From assembly GCA_030040865.1 (NCBI GenBank), contig JASHSX010000171.1, forward strand, positions 1-8,290: a DNA stretch of 8,290 nt, written 5' to 3'. Shown piece after piece: positions 1 to 5,810 of this stretch. Under the pieces are notes generated by a model, which was given only the letters and a program-made list of their open reading frames with translations, made no database searches and had not been told where the DNA came from. Within the stretch, counting starts at the first letter, position 1, and each line of letters begins with the position of its first letter. Origin of the DNA: Thermoplasmata archaeon. Its GTDB lineage: Archaea; Thermoplasmatota; Thermoplasmata; Lutacidiplasmatales; UBA184. A program made the translations under genes and the position numbers.

Positions 1-689
1 ACATGGCCGGCCCCGATCCGAGCGAGCAGCCGCGCCGCGGGGGTCGCGTCGTCGTGACGGTCGATCGCGACGACCCGGTAGCCCCGCACGCGCAGCACGA
101 ACGCCGCCAGCATGCCGATCGCCCCGGTGCCGGCGACGAGCGCGGAGGGGGGATCCCTCGGGGGAAAACCCCGCGTCGGCTCCTTCCGGTCGAGCACGCG
201 CTGACCCTGGAAGATCGCCTTCTCGACCACCGAGAGGGGCTCGAGGAGCACCGCGACGCCCCGGAGGCTCGGATCGACGCGGACCAGGTACTCGGGTCCC
301 TCGGTGTACTCGTCGGCCAGGAATCCGTGCGCTCCGAGGATCCCGCGCTCGGTGAAGGCGCCGGTCTCGCAGAAATCCGAGCGGTTGGCGGCGCAGAAGC
401 GGCAGCGGCCGCAACCCCGGCGGACCGTGGCCACGACCAGGTCCCCGGGCGAGAACCCGGGAACGGACGCGTCCCCCTCGCGCACGACCCCCAGGTTCTC
501 GTGACCGACGATGAGGAACGGAGAGCCGATCGGGGCCCGACCGTACCTTCCGGCCGCGATGTCGTGGTCGGTACCGCAGACGCCGACCTCGAGCACCCCG
601 ACCCGGAGACGGCCCGACTCGCGTTCCGGGGCCGGCACGTCGGCGATCGTGATCCCCGGCGCGGGAGGGCGAGCGATCGCGGCCCGCAC
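1..689 (-). CDS. gdh: Glucose 1-dehydrogenase, archaeal zinc-dependent MDR type (3' part missing)
   Basis: This enzyme oxidises D-glucose to gluconolactone with NAD(P)+, the first step of the archaeal Entner-Doudoroff pathway, in the cytoplasm. The 229 codons in the window cover the catalytic domain and the start of the Rossmann fold. Residues 36-41 read GVCGTD, giving the catalytic zinc Cys38, and GHE at 62-64 gives His63 and Glu64. Cys93, Cys96, Cys99 and Cys107 form the structural zinc site with the spacing known from Thermoplasma glucose dehydrogenase. A GTGAIG nucleotide-binding motif follows near residue 190, and the next strand ends in IDRHD; a basic residue there is compatible with NADP+ use. 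The GTG start lies two bases after the stop of the upstream aldolase gene, so the two are probably co-transcribed and translationally coupled. The C-terminal part (about 130 residues in relatives) lies beyond the left edge. Another sugar or polyol dehydrogenase of the same family cannot be fully excluded. Confidence 0.9.
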   Translation of the reverse strand, partial: MRAAIARPPAPGITIADVPAPERESGRLRVGVLEVGVCGTDHDIAAGRYGRAPIGSPFLIVGHENLGVVREGDASVPGFSPGDLVVATVRRGCGRCRFCAANRSDFCETGAFTERGILGAHGFLADEYTEGPEYLVRVDPSLRGVAVLLEPLSVVEKAIFQGQRVLDRKEPTRGFPPRDPPSALVAGTGAIGMLAAFVLRVRGYRVVAIDRHDDATPAARLLARIGAGH

Positions 690-691
690 GG

Positions 692-1591
692 CTACCGTCC
701 GAGGAAGCGGCGGAGCGACTCTTCGAGCGGGACCAGACGCGCGAGCACCCGCTCTTCCTCCTCGAGCGTGAGCGGGTCGTACGGTGCCCGGTACCCGACC
801 TCCGCGCCGCGGAGGCGGGCGGCGAGGAACTTGATGACCGACGGGAACGGCGCCCCTCGGGTCACCTCGACGAGCGCGTTCACGAGGGGCTGCAGCTCCG
901 CCGTCCGGCCCGCGTTCTTCTCCCGGGCCGCGGCGACGAGCTCGACGCACAGGGTGGGGACGAGGTTCGCGATCCCCATGACCGCCCCGTTCGCGCCGAG
1001 GGCGATCGCGTCGGTCGCGAGGGCGTCGTCGCCGGGCAGCACGACGAACCCCGACGGAGCGCCGCGCACGAACCCCTCCACGGACGCGAGCGTTCCCGAG
1101 GTGTCCTTGATGCCGGCGAGGACCCGGTCGCGGGCGAGACCGTGGACGAACTCCGGGTCAAGAGCGTAGCCGACGAGCGCCGGGATGTTGTAGGCGAGCA
1201 GCGGGACCGAGATCGCCGCCCGGATCTCCCGATAGTAGCGATCGACGGAGGCCGGGGTCGGATGCAGATAGTAGGGAGGCACCGCGACGACCGCCTCGGC
1301 TCCGGCGGACTCGGCCGCCTGCGCGTAGGAGACCGCCCGCTCCGTCGACGGCGCGCCGCAGCCGACCCAGACGTCGGTCCGGCCCGACGCGCTCTCGACC
1401 AGGAGGTCGACGAGCCGGCTCCGCTCGGGGTCGGTGATCAGCGGGAACTCGCCGAGGCTCCCGAGGACGAAGAGGTGGTCGACCCTCGCGTCCACGAGGT
1501 CGCGCGCGAACCGCGCGTTCCGGGCGAGGTCGAGCTCCCCCCGGCTCCCGAAGAGCGTCGGGAGCGGGACCGCGAGCCCCTCGAGCGACAT
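692..1591 (-). CDS. kdgA: 2-keto-3-deoxygluconate (KDG) aldolase, DapA/NAL superfamily
   Basis: This 299-residue protein is a (beta/alpha)8 class I aldolase of the dihydrodipicolinate synthase/N-acetylneuraminate lyase superfamily. The Schiff-base lysine is Lys162 in GIKDT, and the conserved tyrosine is Tyr134 in AYNIP. The substrate loop LGSLGE (43-48) stands in place of the GTTGE motif of DapA. The C-terminal stretch GYRAPYDPLTLEEEE closely resembles the end of Sulfolobus KDG aldolase. The predicted reaction splits 2-keto-3-deoxygluconate (possibly also its 6-phosphate) into pyruvate and glyceraldehyde (phosphate). The glucose dehydrogenase gene two bases downstream supports this over lysine biosynthesis, because it supplies the first step of the same pathway. 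Start: ATG at 1591, with a TATA-like box 24-29 bases upstream that fits a leaderless message. Dihydrodipicolinate synthase is the main alternative. Confidence 0.86.
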   Translation of the reverse strand: MSLEGLAVPLPTLFGSRGELDLARNARFARDLVDARVDHLFVLGSLGEFPLITDPERSRLVDLLVESASGRTDVWVGCGAPSTERAVSYAQAAESAGAEAVVAVPPYYLHPTPASVDRYYREIRAAISVPLLAYNIPALVGYALDPEFVHGLARDRVLAGIKDTSGTLASVEGFVRGAPSGFVVLPGDDALATDAIALGANGAVMGIANLVPTLCVELVAAAREKNAGRTAELQPLVNALVEVTRGAPFPSVIKFLAARLRGAEVGYRAPYDPLTLEEEERVLARLVPLEESLRRFLGR

Positions 1592-1614
1592 CCCGAGGCG
1601 TACGTCGGCGCCGG

Positions 1615-1620
1615 CTTAAC
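1615..1620 (-). promoter_or_regulatory. TATA-like box (GTTAAG) for the kdgA-gdh operon
   Basis: GTTAAG, read on the minus strand, ends 24 bases before the kdgA ATG. This is where an archaeal box A should lie if transcription starts at or next to the start codon. The same hexamer sits at nearly the same distance before the genes starting at 3162 and 5993. The TTAA core is symmetric, so it might also serve the divergent RNase HII gene; this is inference. Confidence 0.55.
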
Positions 1621-1623
1621 TGC

Positions 1624-2319
1624 TTGGGGCGGTACCGGTCCGAGGCGAGGTCGACGCAGCGCCCGTGCGTCCTCGGCATCGACGAGGCGGGGCGCGGGAG
1701 CGTCCTGGGCCCGCTCGTGGTGGGCGCGTTCTGGCTCCCCGAGCAGCGGGTCGGCGAGCTGCGCGGGCACGGGGTGCGCGACTCGAAGCAACTCAGCTCG
1801 CGGCAGCGAGAGGACGTCTACCGCGCGCTCGGCGGCGTCGGCAGCCTCCGATCGATCCCGCTCGCGCCGCGGACGATCGACCGATGGGTCCGCCGGGGCG
1901 GGCTCAACGACTTGGAGCTCCGGGCGTTCGCGCGCCTGATCCGGGAGATCGCGCCGGAGACCGCGATCGTCGACGCATGCGACACGAACGCCGAGCGGTT
2001 CGAACGTCGCCTCGGGGCGCTCACGGGCGGCGGAGTGCGCATCGTCGCACGACACCGGGCCGACGAGACCGACCCGGTCGTCGGTGCCGCATCGATCGTG
2101 GCGAAGGTGCGGCGGGACCGGGCGCTCGCGCGACTTCGGCACCGGCTCGGCGATGAGGTCGGCTCGGGGTACCCTTCGGATCCCGTGACCCAGCGCTTCG
2201 TAGAGCAGGCCGCCTCTGAGCCCGGCCGGCCGCCCGCTTGGATGCGCGCGAGCTGGGCGCCCGTCCAAAGGGTTAAGCGGGCCCGACCGGCTCGCACGCT
2301 CGACGACTTCGGCCCATGA
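1624..2319 (+). CDS. rnhB: Ribonuclease HII
   Basis: RNase HII cuts the RNA strand of RNA-DNA hybrids and nicks at single ribonucleotides in DNA, for genome maintenance. The 231-residue product has the four acidic metal ligands: Asp20 and Glu21 in GIDEAGRG, Asp117 in IVDACDTN, and Asp147 in RADETDP. The last leads directly into the conserved AASIVAKVRRD (155-165). A GSGYPSDPVT motif at 180-189 is typical of archaeal RNase HII. The only in-frame start I can find near the conserved N-terminus is TTG at 1624; the next candidates (for example GTG at 1665) are out of frame. The N-terminus therefore rests on a rare start codon and is the least certain part. The end overlaps the SCP-2 gene by four bases (ATGA), so the two are probably translationally coupled. 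The upstream neighbour kdgA is divergent, with only 32 bases between the two starts. Confidence 0.93.
   Translation: MGRYRSEARSTQRPCVLGIDEAGRGSVLGPLVVGAFWLPEQRVGELRGHGVRDSKQLSSRQREDVYRALGGVGSLRSIPLAPRTIDRWVRRGGLNDLELRAFARLIREIAPETAIVDACDTNAERFERRLGALTGGGVRIVARHRADETDPVVGAASIVAKVRRDRALARLRHRLGDEVGSGYPSDPVTQRFVEQAASEPGRPPAWMRASWAPVQRVKRARPARTLDDFGP
2272..2277 (+). promoter_or_regulatory. Possible internal TATA-like box before the SCP-2 gene
   Basis: GTTAAG occurs on the plus strand inside the end of rnhB, 39-44 bases before the SCP-2 ATG at 2316. It would place a transcription start near 2300 with a short leader. The spacing differs from the other GTTAAG boxes here and the four-base gene overlap already explains expression, so this may be chance. 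Confidence 0.22.
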
Positions 2320-2651
2320 CCGTCGAGGAAACGCTCGCTGCGCTGGTCGACCGGTTCAACCGGCATGCCGAGAGGAATCCGGCGGTCGCGGAGGAACTCA
2401 ACGGACTCACCCGGACCATCCAGGTCCGCCTCACGGACGAGGGGACGTACGCCGTCGACCTCGCCCACGGCCGCCTCACGAACCTTCGCACGACCGCGGG
2501 GGCGAAGGCGGACCTCACGATCACGACCGACGTGGCCACGTTCCACGGGCTCGTGAAGAAGGAGATCGGGCCGATGAAGGCGCTCGTGACGCGCAAGCTC
2601 GCGATCGACGGGAGCCTCGAGGACAAGCTCCTCTTTCGGAAGCTGCTCTAG
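2316..2651 (+). CDS. SCP-2 sterol carrier domain protein
   Basis: This stand-alone 111-residue protein matches the SCP-2 sterol-carrier fold (lipid-binding family PF02036) by pattern. Residues 24-60 form the beta-sheet part (TIQVRLTD, TYAVDLAHG). The second half has the family signature in order: ADLTITTDVATFHGLV (65-80), GPMKALVTRKLAIDG (85-99), then a hydrophobic end with Leu and Phe. It has no signal peptide or membrane segment, so it should be cytoplasmic. Family members bind hydrophobic ligands such as lipids or acyl-CoA; the ligand here is unknown. The ATG overlaps the stop of RNase HII by four bases, so expression is probably coupled, but no functional link to RNase HII is evident. It is convergent with the arginine decarboxylase gene, with 16 bases between the two stops. 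Confidence 0.82.
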   Translation: MTVEETLAALVDRFNRHAERNPAVAEELNGLTRTIQVRLTDEGTYAVDLAHGRLTNLRTTAGAKADLTITTDVATFHGLVKKEIGPMKALVTRKLAIDGSLEDKLLFRKLL

Positions 2652-2667
2652 AGCCCGGGCCCACCGG

Positions 2668-3162
2668 TCACGGCAGGAAGACGCACGCCGCGATGCAGAC
2701 CCCGTAGTGGTCCATCGGGATCGAAAGCTCCTCGGTGCGGTACTGGATGCGGCGGAGGTCCACGCCGCGGAAGTGGGCGATCTCCTCCATGCGCCACTTG
2801 AGGAACTCCTTGAGGGACTTCTGCGTGCCGTGGAGATGGCCCTCCGCGACGTACCCTCCCTGGCCGTCGGTCCGGAAGCCGTAGGCGATCCCCGCGCTGA
2901 TCACCTCGCCCTCCCCACCGGAGTAGCGCGAGAGGACGGTGTGGGTGATCGCGCCACGGGCGATCCGCGTTCGGTCGACCTGCCGGATGCCGATCGGGAG
3001 GACCGACGAGACGTTGACGAGGTTCTGCTCCCCGATCCCGGCCTGCAGGAGGGCGAGGTCGAACGCGTTGAGCTCGCTCGTCTTGTTGATGCCCTTCCCG
3101 CTCGTCACGAAGAAGCGCGTCGGGACGGGAACGAGCGTCGTCGGCTCCTGGGCGCGCGGCAC
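2668..3162 (-). CDS. pdaD: Pyruvoyl-dependent arginine decarboxylase (proenzyme)
   Basis: This cytoplasmic enzyme decarboxylates L-arginine to agmatine, the precursor of polyamines and of the agmatidine that archaea place in tRNA-Ile2. The 164-residue length matches the Methanocaldococcus jannaschii enzyme (about 165). The self-cleavage site is Ser52-Ser53 in NVSSVLP; Ser53 becomes the pyruvoyl group at the N-terminus of the alpha chain. Conserved segments are FFVTSGKG (17-24), the GEQNLVNVSS region, ISAGIAYG (88-95) and YVAEGHLHGT (104-113), where Glu107 is the likely proton donor. The GTG at 3162 gives the family N-terminus; the ATG at 3172 is in another frame. A GTTAAG box 24-29 bases upstream of the GTG suggests a leaderless, single-gene transcript. 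The same family also contains decarboxylases of other substrates, but the sequence and length fit arginine well. Confidence 0.92.
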   Translation of the reverse strand: MPRAQEPTTLVPVPTRFFVTSGKGINKTSELNAFDLALLQAGIGEQNLVNVSSVLPIGIRQVDRTRIARGAITHTVLSRYSGGEGEVISAGIAYGFRTDGQGGYVAEGHLHGTQKSLKEFLKWRMEEIAHFRGVDLRRIQYRTEELSIPMDHYGVCIAACVFLP

Positions 3163-3185
3163 GGCGGCGCATGAGTCGTCGCGCG

Positions 3186-3191
3186 CTTAAC
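3186..3191 (-). promoter_or_regulatory. TATA-like box (GTTAAG) for pdaD
   Basis: GTTAAG on the minus strand lies 24-29 bases before the GTG start of the arginine decarboxylase gene, in the 48-base gap after the hexuloisomerase stop. The spacing fits a leaderless message and repeats that seen before kdgA. Confidence 0.55.
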
Positions 3192-3210
3192 GTTTGGTCC
3201 GAAGAGAGCG

Positions 3211-3783
3211 CTAGACCATGATCGCGTGGCGCCGGCGCATCGACGACTCGGTCTCTCCGCGCGCCCGCATGAGCTCCGCGATCAGTCCGTCGGTGAGCCG
3301 CAGGCTCGCGGACTCGAAGAGCGTCCCGAGCGGCGCGAGACGGGGGCGCTCGCCGTCCTCCTCGAAGTCGAGCGGCAGGAGCAGCGTCGCCGCGTGCGCG
3401 AGCTTGGACGCCGCCCGCGCCGTCACGACCACGAGATCGGCCCCCTCGCGCCGCACGATGTTCGCGGTCTGGATGCTCGAGGAGCTCTCGCCCTGTCCCG
3501 AGAGGATGAACACGGCGTCACCGCGGCGGACGATCGGCGTCACGCTCTCGCCGATCACGTAGGCGCGTAGTCCGATCTGGACCAGGCGCATCGCGAACGC
3601 GCGACCCACGATGCCGCTGCGGCCCGCCCCGTAGACGAAGATCTGCGGGGCCGCGGCGAGGATCTCGACGGCGCGGACGATCGACTTCGCCTCGACGCGG
3701 TCGAGGGCGGCCGTCACCCGGTCGGCAATGTACCGCTGCGCCCGCGCGAACGTCGCGACGTCAGCGTCGCCGGTGGCGGTCAC
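3211..3783 (-). CDS. hxlB: 6-phospho-3-hexuloisomerase (SIS domain)
   Basis: This enzyme interconverts fructose 6-phosphate and D-arabino-3-hexulose 6-phosphate. In archaea this is half of the reversed ribulose monophosphate route, which makes ribulose 5-phosphate. The 190-residue product is one SIS (sugar isomerase) domain. VYGAGRSG (50-57) is the phosphosugar-binding loop, LSGQGESSS (94-102) the second loop, and LGTLFE (152-157) carries the catalytic-type Glu157. ETESSMRRRHA (177-187) is the family's C-terminal signature with His186. Starts with GTG at 3783 and overlaps the end of the upstream endonuclease IV-like gene by 23 bases, so it is probably translated from the same message. The partner enzyme, hexulose-6-phosphate synthase, which is fused to this domain in some archaea, is not in this window. 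Confidence 0.88.
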   Translation of the reverse strand: MTATGDADVATFARAQRYIADRVTAALDRVEAKSIVRAVEILAAAPQIFVYGAGRSGIVGRAFAMRLVQIGLRAYVIGESVTPIVRRGDAVFILSGQGESSSSIQTANIVRREGADLVVVTARAASKLAHAATLLLPLDFEEDGERPRLAPLGTLFESASLRLTDGLIAELMRARGETESSMRRRHAIMV

Positions 3784-4948
3784 GCGGACGCACCTCCTTC
3801 CGGCGCGACGGCGGCCGGCGCGACGGCGCCGGCCGCGCGGCCGGGCGGGCCGCGGGCTTCGGGAGGGGACGGGCCGGCCTGGTGGGCTTCGGCGGCGGCA
3901 CGGCCTCCTTCGGGACGGGCCGCGGCGCCGGGGGCGCGTGCTGCTTCGTCCATCGGCGGGTGAGCGCGCGCTCGTAGAGGAGCTTCATGTACATCGCATC
4001 GTGCTCGAGCAGCGGCGAGCTCGAGATCACGGTCGCGTCGTAGTCCCGCTCGGCGAGGATCTCCGCGAGCGGGTCGAAGCGGACGAGGCCCCGCTTGATC
4101 GGCGTGAGCCGGAACTCGCCCGGGCCGTAGAACTCGACGCCCGAGAAGTTGAGGTAGAGGGGACCGTTCGTGGCCGTGACGAACTCGCGGACGACCGGCG
4201 CGAGCGACTCGGCGGTCTCGAACGAGGTCCGCTCGCGGGCCGCGAGGTGCGGCAGGTTGAGGACGGGCACGATCCCCTTCACGTGCCGCACGAGGTCGAG
4301 GACCTCGTCGCGCGAGCCGAAGACGTCGGGGTGGCCGCTCGGCTCGATCGCGAGCCGCACCGTCCCCTTCGAGAAGCCGTTCAGCCAGGCCGAGAGGTCG
4401 GTCACGATCTCCGTGAGCTGCTGGATCGAGTCCCCGCGATCGCCGCCGCCGTAGAAGCCCAAGTGCGTGACCGCGAGCCGGGCCCCGAGGCCGAAGGCGA
4501 GGACGCCCGCCCACTGGATCTGCCGGGTCGACTGCTCGCGGGCGTCGCTCGACCCGAAGAAGTCGACGTAGTACGGGGCGTGGAGCGTCAAGTCGGTGTC
4601 GAGCGCGCGGGCGAGGGACTTCGTCTGGTCCAGGTCCGCGTGGTCCTTCGCGAGGCTCCAGGTGAGGGAGGTGAGCGAGTCCCGCCGCTTCACCGGCGCG
4701 GCGAACGCCGCGACGTTCGGGGTGCCGCCCTGGTGGTCGCCCGGGCCCACGCTCACGACGAGCTGCTGGACGAGCTCTCTCGGGAGCTTCCCCACCTCCT
4801 CGTCGAGGGCGAGGCGCGTGAGCGGATTCACCTTGATGAACTGGACTTCCATCGCCGTGAGCCCCAGGTGGTGGACGTCCGCGATCCCGTCGCGGAGCGT
4901 GCGCCCTTTGCACGAGAGGGGGATCCCCGCCGGTCCGAAACGGATCAC
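3761..4948 (-). CDS. Endonuclease IV-like (xylose isomerase-type) TIM barrel protein with altered metal site and basic tail
   Basis: The protein has 395 residues from the GTG at 4948, where the archaeal family N-terminus IRFGPAGIPLSCKG begins; longer frames run into the FtsJ gene. It resembles archaeal Nfo-type AP endonucleases, TIM barrels that use three zincs to cut DNA at abasic sites. By motif, the early ligand positions are kept: His123 (LHAPYY), His162 (THLGFYG), Glu202 (AIEPSG) and His234 (LPHLAAR). Others appear changed: Asn231 where Asp is expected, Asn267 in NFSGVE for His, Leu281 for His, and Ser310 in ISSSPLLEHD where a zinc-bridging Glu is expected. Residues 50-110 are longer than in classical endonuclease IV. 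From about 338 to 395 comes a Pro-, Arg-, Lys- and Ala-rich disordered tail that may bind nucleic acid. It overlaps the hexuloisomerase gene by 23 bases. The fold is well supported; AP endonuclease activity is doubtful, so no symbol is given. Confidence 0.75.
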   Translation of the reverse strand: MIRFGPAGIPLSCKGRTLRDGIADVHHLGLTAMEVQFIKVNPLTRLALDEEVGKLPRELVQQLVVSVGPGDHQGGTPNVAAFAAPVKRRDSLTSLTWSLAKDHADLDQTKSLARALDTDLTLHAPYYVDFFGSSDAREQSTRQIQWAGVLAFGLGARLAVTHLGFYGGGDRGDSIQQLTEIVTDLSAWLNGFSKGTVRLAIEPSGHPDVFGSRDEVLDLVRHVKGIVPVLNLPHLAARERTSFETAESLAPVVREFVTATNGPLYLNFSGVEFYGPGEFRLTPIKRGLVRFDPLAEILAERDYDATVISSSPLLEHDAMYMKLLYERALTRRWTKQHAPPAPRPVPKEAVPPPKPTRPARPLPKPAARPAARPAPSRRPPSRRKEVRPRDRHRRR

Positions 4949-4994
4949 GAATAACCAGGCTCCAACGGGGGAGTTCCGACCCCAGATGCCGAAG

Positions 4995-5003
4995 CTATTT
5001 ATC
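4995..5003 (-). promoter_or_regulatory. TATA-like box (GATAAATAG) for the endonuclease IV-like gene
   Basis: The AT-rich stretch GATAAATAG, read on the minus strand, coincides with the last codons and stop of the FtsJ gene. It stands out in very GC-rich DNA. It lies 47-55 bases before the GTG at 4948, which would give a leader of about 20-25 bases, unlike the leaderless pattern of the other genes. A promoter here would drive the endonuclease IV-like and hexuloisomerase genes. Confidence 0.45.
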
Positions 5004-5624
5004 GGACGGGGAGGGCGGCCCGCGTTCGCGCCCGGGCCGAAAACCGCGCCCGATGAGGTATAGCTCGGACGACGCCTCGCGCGACGCCGGCGGCTTCGTA
5101 CGACGCACCTCCGCGAACGACGGGCGCAGTTCCGCGACGAGGTCCGGGACCAGATCGCCGTCGAACACCTTCGCGACGAACGCGCCGTGCGGGGCGAGGA
5201 CCTGGCGGGCGAGTCGCCACGCGTCCCGCGCGCTGCCGACGCTGCGCGCGTGGTCGGTCGCGTACGCGCCGCTGATCCGCGGCGACATGTCGGAGAGCAC
5301 CACATCGAACGGCCGGCCCGCGAGCCGCTCGGCGACCTCGGCCGTACCGACGCGGCCCCGGATCACCGACACCCCCTCGATCGGTTCGATCGCTCGGGGA
5401 TCGACGGCGACGACCGCGCCCGAACGACCGACGCGCTCCGAGGCGACGATCGACCAGCCGCCGGGCGCGGCCCCCAGGTCGAGGACCCGGGCGCCGGGCC
5501 GGAAGAGTCGGAACCGGTCGTCGAGGTAGGCGAGCTTGAACGCGGCGCGCGAGCGGAGCCCGTCCGACCGGGCGGCGCGATAGTACGGATCCCGCCGGCG
5601 CTCCGCGAGGAACCGACGCGGCAT
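4995..5624 (-). CDS. rlmE: FtsJ/RlmE-family 23S rRNA 2'-O-ribose methyltransferase
   Basis: This SAM-dependent enzyme is predicted to methylate the 2'-hydroxyl of the conserved uridine in the A-loop of 23S rRNA (U2552 in E. coli numbering), which helps large-subunit assembly. The 209-residue product has SAM motif I, VLDLGAAPGGWS (47-58). The K-D-K-E catalytic tetrad is Lys30 (AAFKL), Asp112 (LSDMSP), Lys152 (FVAKVF) and Glu187 (SSELYL); the last three keep the spacing of the E. coli enzyme. A basic N-terminus (RRFLAERRRDPYYRAAR) is typical for rRNA contact. The ATG at 5624 is chosen because the open frame continues upstream into the tRNA gene. No TATA-like box is visible in the 54 bases between the tRNA and this start, so it may be co-transcribed with tRNA-Pro. 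Archaeal FtsJ proteins acting on tRNA are the main alternative. Confidence 0.92.
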   Translation of the reverse strand: MPRRFLAERRRDPYYRAARSDGLRSRAAFKLAYLDDRFRLFRPGARVLDLGAAPGGWSIVASERVGRSGAVVAVDPRAIEPIEGVSVIRGRVGTAEVAERLAGRPFDVVLSDMSPRISGAYATDHARSVGSARDAWRLARQVLAPHGAFVAKVFDGDLVPDLVAELRPSFAEVRRTKPPASREASSELYLIGRGFRPGRERGPPSPSDK

Positions 5625-5678
5625 CGCTCGGCGGCGAGCGGGCGGGCCTACATGAGCGGGCGCGTCGCCGGGGACCGG

Positions 5679-5753
5679 TGGGGCCGTCCGAATTTGAATC
5701 GGAGTCTCTTGCACCCCAAGCAAGAAGGATGGTCCAAGCTACCCCACGGCCCC
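5679..5753 (-). tRNA. tRNA-Pro, anticodon GGG
   Basis: Read on the minus strand, the acceptor arms GGGGCCG (5753-5747) and CGGCCCC (5686-5680) pair fully, followed by discriminator A at 5679. The anticodon stem CTTGC/GCAAG (5724-5720 with 5712-5708) closes the seven-base loop TTGGGGT, giving anticodon GGG at 5717-5715 for CCC and CCU codons. The D arm GGGT/ATCC includes one G-U pair and the loop holds the GG pair. The T arm TCCGA/TCGGA closes TTCAAAT. The variable region is four bases (AGAC). No intron is present. The CCA end is not encoded: the bases after the discriminator read CCG. An oddity is an A-U pair at position 53-61, which is G-C in nearly all tRNAs. A TATA-like box lies about 29-36 bases upstream. 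Confidence 0.95.
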
Positions 5754-5781
5754 GTGCCGGCGGCCGACGACCCGCGCGCGC

Positions 5782-5789
5782 GAGATAAT
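5782..5789 (-). promoter_or_regulatory. TATA-like box (ATTATCTC) for tRNA-Pro
   Basis: ATTATCTC on the minus strand lies 29-36 bases before the 5' end of the mature tRNA, fitting an archaeal box A with a very short 5' leader. It shares TTATCTC with the box before the gene starting at 6755. It may also drive the FtsJ gene downstream. Confidence 0.5.
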
Positions 5790-5810
5790 GGTTTGCCCGT
5801 TCCGGTCCGA

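Noticed and set aside
3..1169. Long plus-strand open frame of 388 codons across the left end.
   Set aside because: It is antisense to glucose dehydrogenase and KDG aldolase, whose motifs are unmistakable on the minus strand. Its product is low-complexity Arg, Gly, Ala and Pro, as expected from GC-rich antisense frames.
2652..2667. GC-rich palindrome-like GCCCGGGC between the convergent SCP-2 and arginine decarboxylase genes, as a possible terminator.
   Set aside because: The stem is only a few bases and there is no T-run on either strand. Archaeal termination depends mainly on T-tracts, so no terminator can be claimed.
3728..4954. Plus-strand open frame of 408 codons.
   Set aside because: It is antisense to the endonuclease IV-like gene and its composition is that of a shadow frame (Arg, Glu, Val and Leu only).
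4949..5305. N-terminal extension of the endonuclease IV-like gene by 119 codons.
   Set aside because: The extension overlaps FtsJ in another frame and is low complexity, while the family N-terminus begins exactly at the GTG at 4948.
5625..5723. N-terminal extension of FtsJ by 33 codons.
   Set aside because: It would start inside tRNA-Pro, and the ATG at 5624 gives the normal FtsJ N-terminus.
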